In this document: in pieces, positions 7,476-9,819 of the stretch
Layout: each line of letters begins with the position of its first letter
How positions within the stretch are numbered: the stretch's first letter is position 1
Origin: JBBQSN01 sp038213835
GTDB lineage: Bacteria; Actinomycetota; Actinomycetes; Actinomycetales; CAWJMD01
Direction: 5' to 3'
NCBI GenBank assembly: GCA_038213835.1
Contig: JBBQSN010000133.1
Span: 1-9,819 of the forward strand
DNA length: 9,819 nucleotides
Position numbers and translations under genes: made by a program
The notes under the pieces: generated by a model
The model's input: only the letters and a program-made list of their open reading frames with translations
Databases searched by the model: none
Told to the model about the DNA's origin: nothing

Positions 7476-7585
7476 GACCGACCGGGGAGCCACGCGCGCC
7501 CGAACGGGTGACCGGCCGTCGCACCTGGTAGGCGACTTGGACGGAAGGGCGGACGGGCGGGGCCCGGGTGGCCCATAGTTGCGCC
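7476..7585 (+). other. Intergenic region between ilvA and the sensor kinase gene
   Basis: This is the only sizeable non-coding gap in the window (110 nt). It holds a weak interrupted hairpin (GTCGC 7518-7522 with GCGAC 7532-7536), two GGACGG direct repeats (7539-7544 and 7551-7556), a perfect 5-bp GC inverted repeat (GGGCC 7560-7564, GGCCC 7570-7574) and a -10-like CATAGT just before the next start codon. I see no T-tract terminator and no convincing small ORF. It most likely carries the promoter and control sites of the two-component operon. Confidence 0.55.
7574..7579 (+). promoter_or_regulatory. Predicted -10 element of a leaderless promoter for the two-component operon
   Basis: CATAGT, one of the few AT-containing spots in the gap, keeps A2 and T6 of the TANNNT pattern and ends 6 nt before GTG 7586, the same distance as in front of metB. 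No ribosome-binding site precedes that GTG. This site decides the start: the longer reading from GTG 7568 would place the promoter inside the gene. I see no clear -35; TTGGAC (7537-7542) is too far upstream for normal spacing. Confidence 0.45.
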
Positions 7586-9265
7586 GTGCTCGACGTCGCC
7601 GCACGGGGTGTGCAGGGGTGGCGCCTCGGCCTGTCCACCCGGCTGCGCTGCACGATCGCCGTGCTCAGCCTGGTGGGAGCCGCCCTGGCCGACCAGTGGC
7701 CGCTGGTGGCTCCGGCGGTCCTCGCGGTCGTCCTGCTCGAGCTCGTCGCCGACCGGCGGCCGGGGTCGCGCCAGGTCACCCTGCTGCTCTCGGCGGCCGT
7801 CGTCGTCGTGGTCTGCGTCCTGGTGGTGCGGTCGACGCCGATGGTGCTGCCGCTGCTGCTGGTGCCGGCCTACCGCGCGGGGGAGCAGCACGGCGGACGG
7901 GTGGCGCTGGGGGTCTCGGCCGCGGTCGGCACCGGCCCGGCGGTGGCCGCGCTGCTGTCGTCGGGTCCGGTGGGGCATGCGGTGCAGTGGTGGGTCCTGT
8001 CGGTGCTGCTCGGCCAGCTCGGCGCCTGGGGTGCCAGGGTCGAGCAGGCCGAGCGACGGTCGGGCACGCAGGCGGCGCAGGAGGCCGGCCGGTTGCTCGG
8101 ACGGCTGCAGGACCTCGCGCGATCGCTGCCCGCCGGGTTCGACGTGCAGGCCGTCGCGGCCTCGTTGGTGGACCAGGTGGGGGAGCGGCACGGCGGTCCC
8201 CGGTTCGACCGGGCCGCTGTCCTGGTGCGGGTCGACGACACGTCGGTGACGCCGGTGGCACTCAGCGGGGCCGAGCGGCTGCCGTGGCGCGACCCGGTGA
8301 CCGCCCCGGGCACGCCGCACGACGCCTGGACCCGGCGTGAGCCGGTGCACTCGGTCCGTGCCGCCGACCGCGCGGGGAGGCGGCAGGGCTCGGTGATGCT
8401 CGCGGTGCCGCTGGCCGACCGCGACGACGAGCTGCTGGGCCTGCTGGTGCTGGAGCGGCTGGTGCCGCACCCGATGACGCAGGGCGAGGTCGACCACGTG
8501 GTCGAGGAGTGCCGGCGCACCGTGCCCCAGCTGCACGCCGCGCTCGCCTTCACCGAGCTGCGGCACATGTCCGAGGTGGCCGAGCGCGAGCGGCTGGCGC
8601 GGGAGATGCACGACGGTGTGGCACAGGACCTCTCAGCCCTCGGCTTCGCCGTCGACGTCGCCCTCAAGCGGGTCCGCGAGCGCGACGACGAGACGGCCGC
8701 GGTGCTGCGCGGGGTGCGCTCGGAGCTGACCCGCACCATCGGCGACATCCGGATGTCGATCGCGGACCTGAGGTCGTCCCCGCGCCCCGAGCGCGGCCTC
8801 GGCGCGGCGCTGTCCAGCCATGTGCAGGCGCTCGGGTCCACGGGAGACCTCGCGGTCACGATGGCGCTGCGGGAGTCGCCGTTCCGGTTGCCCGCCCACG
8901 TCGAGTCGGTGCTGCTGCGGCTCGCGCTCGACCTCGTCACGCACACGCGCACCGGGGAGGGCGCGACGGCCCTGGCGGTCGAGCTGGACTGCCGCCCTCC
9001 GCAGGCGATGCTGCGCCTGGTGCGCACCGGCGGCGGCCCGTGGACGCCGGACGCCGGACTGGTGCAGGCGCTGCGCGCGGTCGGGGGCGACCTCGTGCTG
9101 GTCGAGGACGCCCACCGGGTGACGGCGCGGATCGAGGTGGGATGCCGGACCTTCGACCCGGACCGCGAGCTCGCCTCCGAGGCCGTGGTCGACGCCGTCG
9201 CGGCCGAGCCCAGGCCGGCCCTCCTGCACCGGCTCCTGGGGCGTGCCGAGGGGGCGCTGCCGTGA
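7586..9265 (+). CDS. Membrane sensor histidine kinase-like protein, HisKA_3 type, with degenerate ATP-binding domain
   Basis: The protein has 559 residues from GTG 7586; GTG 7568 would add six residues. The N-terminus has about five or six hydrophobic segments between residues 23 and 149. A GAF-like sensing region follows (about 165-320; SVMLAVPL and LLGLLVLER are its last strands). The dimerisation/phosphoacceptor domain has a textbook NarL/DesK-type H-box, LAREMHDGVAQDLSALGF, with His342. The C-terminal domain is in the right place for HATPase_c but its motifs are eroded: the N-box reads RLALDLVTH, with His453 where Asn should bind Mg-ATP; the G1 box reads VRTGGGPW, lacking the adenine-binding Asp; and the GxGLxGM loop is reduced to DAGLVQALR. 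A 40-residue tail follows. The stop overlaps the response regulator start by 4 nt, so they are a cognate pair. It may be a phosphatase-only or pseudokinase sensor. Confidence 0.82.
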   Translation: MLDVAARGVQGWRLGLSTRLRCTIAVLSLVGAALADQWPLVAPAVLAVVLLELVADRRPGSRQVTLLLSAAVVVVVCVLVVRSTPMVLPLLLVPAYRAGEQHGGRVALGVSAAVGTGPAVAALLSSGPVGHAVQWWVLSVLLGQLGAWGARVEQAERRSGTQAAQEAGRLLGRLQDLARSLPAGFDVQAVAASLVDQVGERHGGPRFDRAAVLVRVDDTSVTPVALSGAERLPWRDPVTAPGTPHDAWTRREPVHSVRAADRAGRRQGSVMLAVPLADRDDELLGLLVLERLVPHPMTQGEVDHVVEECRRTVPQLHAALAFTELRHMSEVAERERLAREMHDGVAQDLSALGFAVDVALKRVRERDDETAAVLRGVRSELTRTIGDIRMSIADLRSSPRPERGLGAALSSHVQALGSTGDLAVTMALRESPFRLPAHVESVLLRLALDLVTHTRTGEGATALAVELDCRPPQAMLRLVRTGGGPWTPDAGLVQALRAVGGDLVLVEDAHRVTARIEVGCRTFDPDRELASEAVVDAVAAEPRPALLHRLLGRAEGALP

Positions 9266-9819
9266 CCACCGTGGTGCTCGTCGACGACCACCGGGTCGTG
9301 CGCAGCGGCCTGCGTGCCGCCCTCGAGACCGAGGCCGACCTCACCGTGGTGGGCGAGGCCGAGTCGGTCGCGAGCGGACGCCGGGTGGTGGCGCAGGCCC
9401 GCCCCGAGGTGGTGGTCTGCGACGTCCAGCTGGGCGACGGCAGCGGGCTCGAGCTGGTGCGGCACTGCCGCGAGGAGTCGTCCGAGGTGGGGCTCGTGGT
9501 GCTGACCATGCACCACGACGACGAGACCCTGTTCGCCTCCCTCGACGCCGGTGCCTCGGCGCTGGTGCTGAAGAGCGCCGACCTGGACGAGCTGGTCTCC
9601 GCGGTCCGCCGCTCTGCCGTCTCGCCCGACGTCTTCTCGGCCGCGGGCCTCGGCGCGGCGATGCGCCGACGCTCGCACGCCCCTGGTCCGCTCCTGACCC
9701 GGCGCGAGAGCGAGGTGCTGAACCTGCTCAAGGACGGTCTGTCCGTGCACCAGGTGTCGAGCAGGCTGTACCTGTCGGAGTCGACGGTCAAGACCCACGT
9801 GGCGAAGGTCTACGACAAG
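9262..9819 (+). CDS. NarL/LuxR-family response regulator (3' end outside window)
   Basis: 186 residues are visible and the frame is open at the window edge. The GTG start overlaps the sensor gene stop (GTGA), with a strong GAGGGGG ribosome site at 9248-9254, 7 nt upstream. The receiver domain (about 1-120) is complete: acidic pair Asp8-Asp9 in VLVDDHRVVRSGL, phosphoacceptor Asp54 in VVVCDVQLGDGSG, Thr82 in VLTMHHDD and Lys104 in LVLKSAD. A short linker leads to the LuxR-type helix-turn-helix from about 144 (LLTRRESEVLNLLKDGLS) through LSESTVKTHVAKVYDK; only the last part of its final helix is missing. The regulator therefore looks fully competent for phosphorylation, dimerisation and DNA binding, in contrast to its sensor. 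Its targets cannot be read here; autoregulation through the gap at 7476-7585 is possible. Confidence 0.92.
   Translation, partial: MTTVVLVDDHRVVRSGLRAALETEADLTVVGEAESVASGRRVVAQARPEVVVCDVQLGDGSGLELVRHCREESSEVGLVVLTMHHDDETLFASLDAGASALVLKSADLDELVSAVRRSAVSPDVFSAAGLGAAMRRRSHAPGPLLTRRESEVLNLLKDGLSVHQVSSRLYLSESTVKTHVAKVYDK

Noticed and set aside
7518..7536. Possible transcription terminator hairpin after ilvA
   Set aside because: The stem is only 5 bp with a bulge and 2 more pairs, and there is no T-tract. In DNA this GC-rich such stems are expected by chance.
8820..9122. Frameshift as an explanation for the missing ATP-binding motifs of the sensor protein
   Set aside because: I checked the alternative + frame across this stretch and it contains no N-box, G1 or G2 motif. 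The used frame keeps normal third-position G/C bias and continues cleanly to the regulator overlap.
7870..9798. 642-codon open frame on the minus strand opposite the two-component genes
   Set aside because: It is a shadow of the sensor and regulator genes. Composition is Arg/Ser/Ala-rich with no domain, and the + strand has canonical HisKA_3, receiver and LuxR motifs.

Overview
The window comes from a very GC-rich, high-coding-density chromosome with frequent GTG starts and G/C at nearly every third codon position. Gene families and order (MoxR-DUF58 pair, metB, MutL-type ATPase, AI-2E permease, ACT-domain threonine ammonia-lyase, NarL-type two-component pair) fit an actinomycete, most likely Nocardioides or another Nocardioidaceae. 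The genus is an inference from style and family memory, not from a search. All supported genes are on the + strand; the minus-strand open frames look like GC-driven shadows.

Layout. (1) Positions 1-2406: the C-terminal end of a MoxR-type AAA+ ATPase, a DUF58 protein with a vWA-like region, and a small polytopic membrane protein. They are packed with 1-nt gaps or 4-nt overlaps and look like one translationally coupled operon. (2) Positions 2416-7475: cystathionine gamma-synthase/lyase (metB), a MutL/GlmL-family ASKHA ATPase, an AI-2E-family permease, and a threonine ammonia-lyase with a C-terminal ACT domain (ilvA). The two PLP enzymes concern sulfur amino acid and threonine/2-oxobutyrate metabolism. 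The MutL-type ATPase normally serves coenzyme-B12-dependent aminomutases, but none is visible here. (3) Positions 7476-9819: a 110-nt gap with a probable promoter, then a membrane sensor kinase-like protein overlapping by 4 nt a NarL/LuxR response regulator that runs off the window end.

Most interesting points. The sensor protein keeps a textbook HisKA_3 phosphoacceptor box, but its ATP-binding domain has lost the N-box Asn, the G1-box Asp and the G2 glycine loop, so it may be a pseudokinase or phosphatase-only sensor. The MutL-type ATPase is apparently an orphan placed between two enzymes that can yield 2-oxobutyrate, a precursor of propionyl-CoA and the B12-dependent methylmalonyl-CoA route. 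Three genes (metB, ilvA, sensor gene) have a -10-like hexamer ending 6-7 nt before the start codon, which suggests leaderless transcripts. I see no mobile elements, CRISPR arrays, RNA genes or defence systems, and overall the region looks like ordinary core chromosome.
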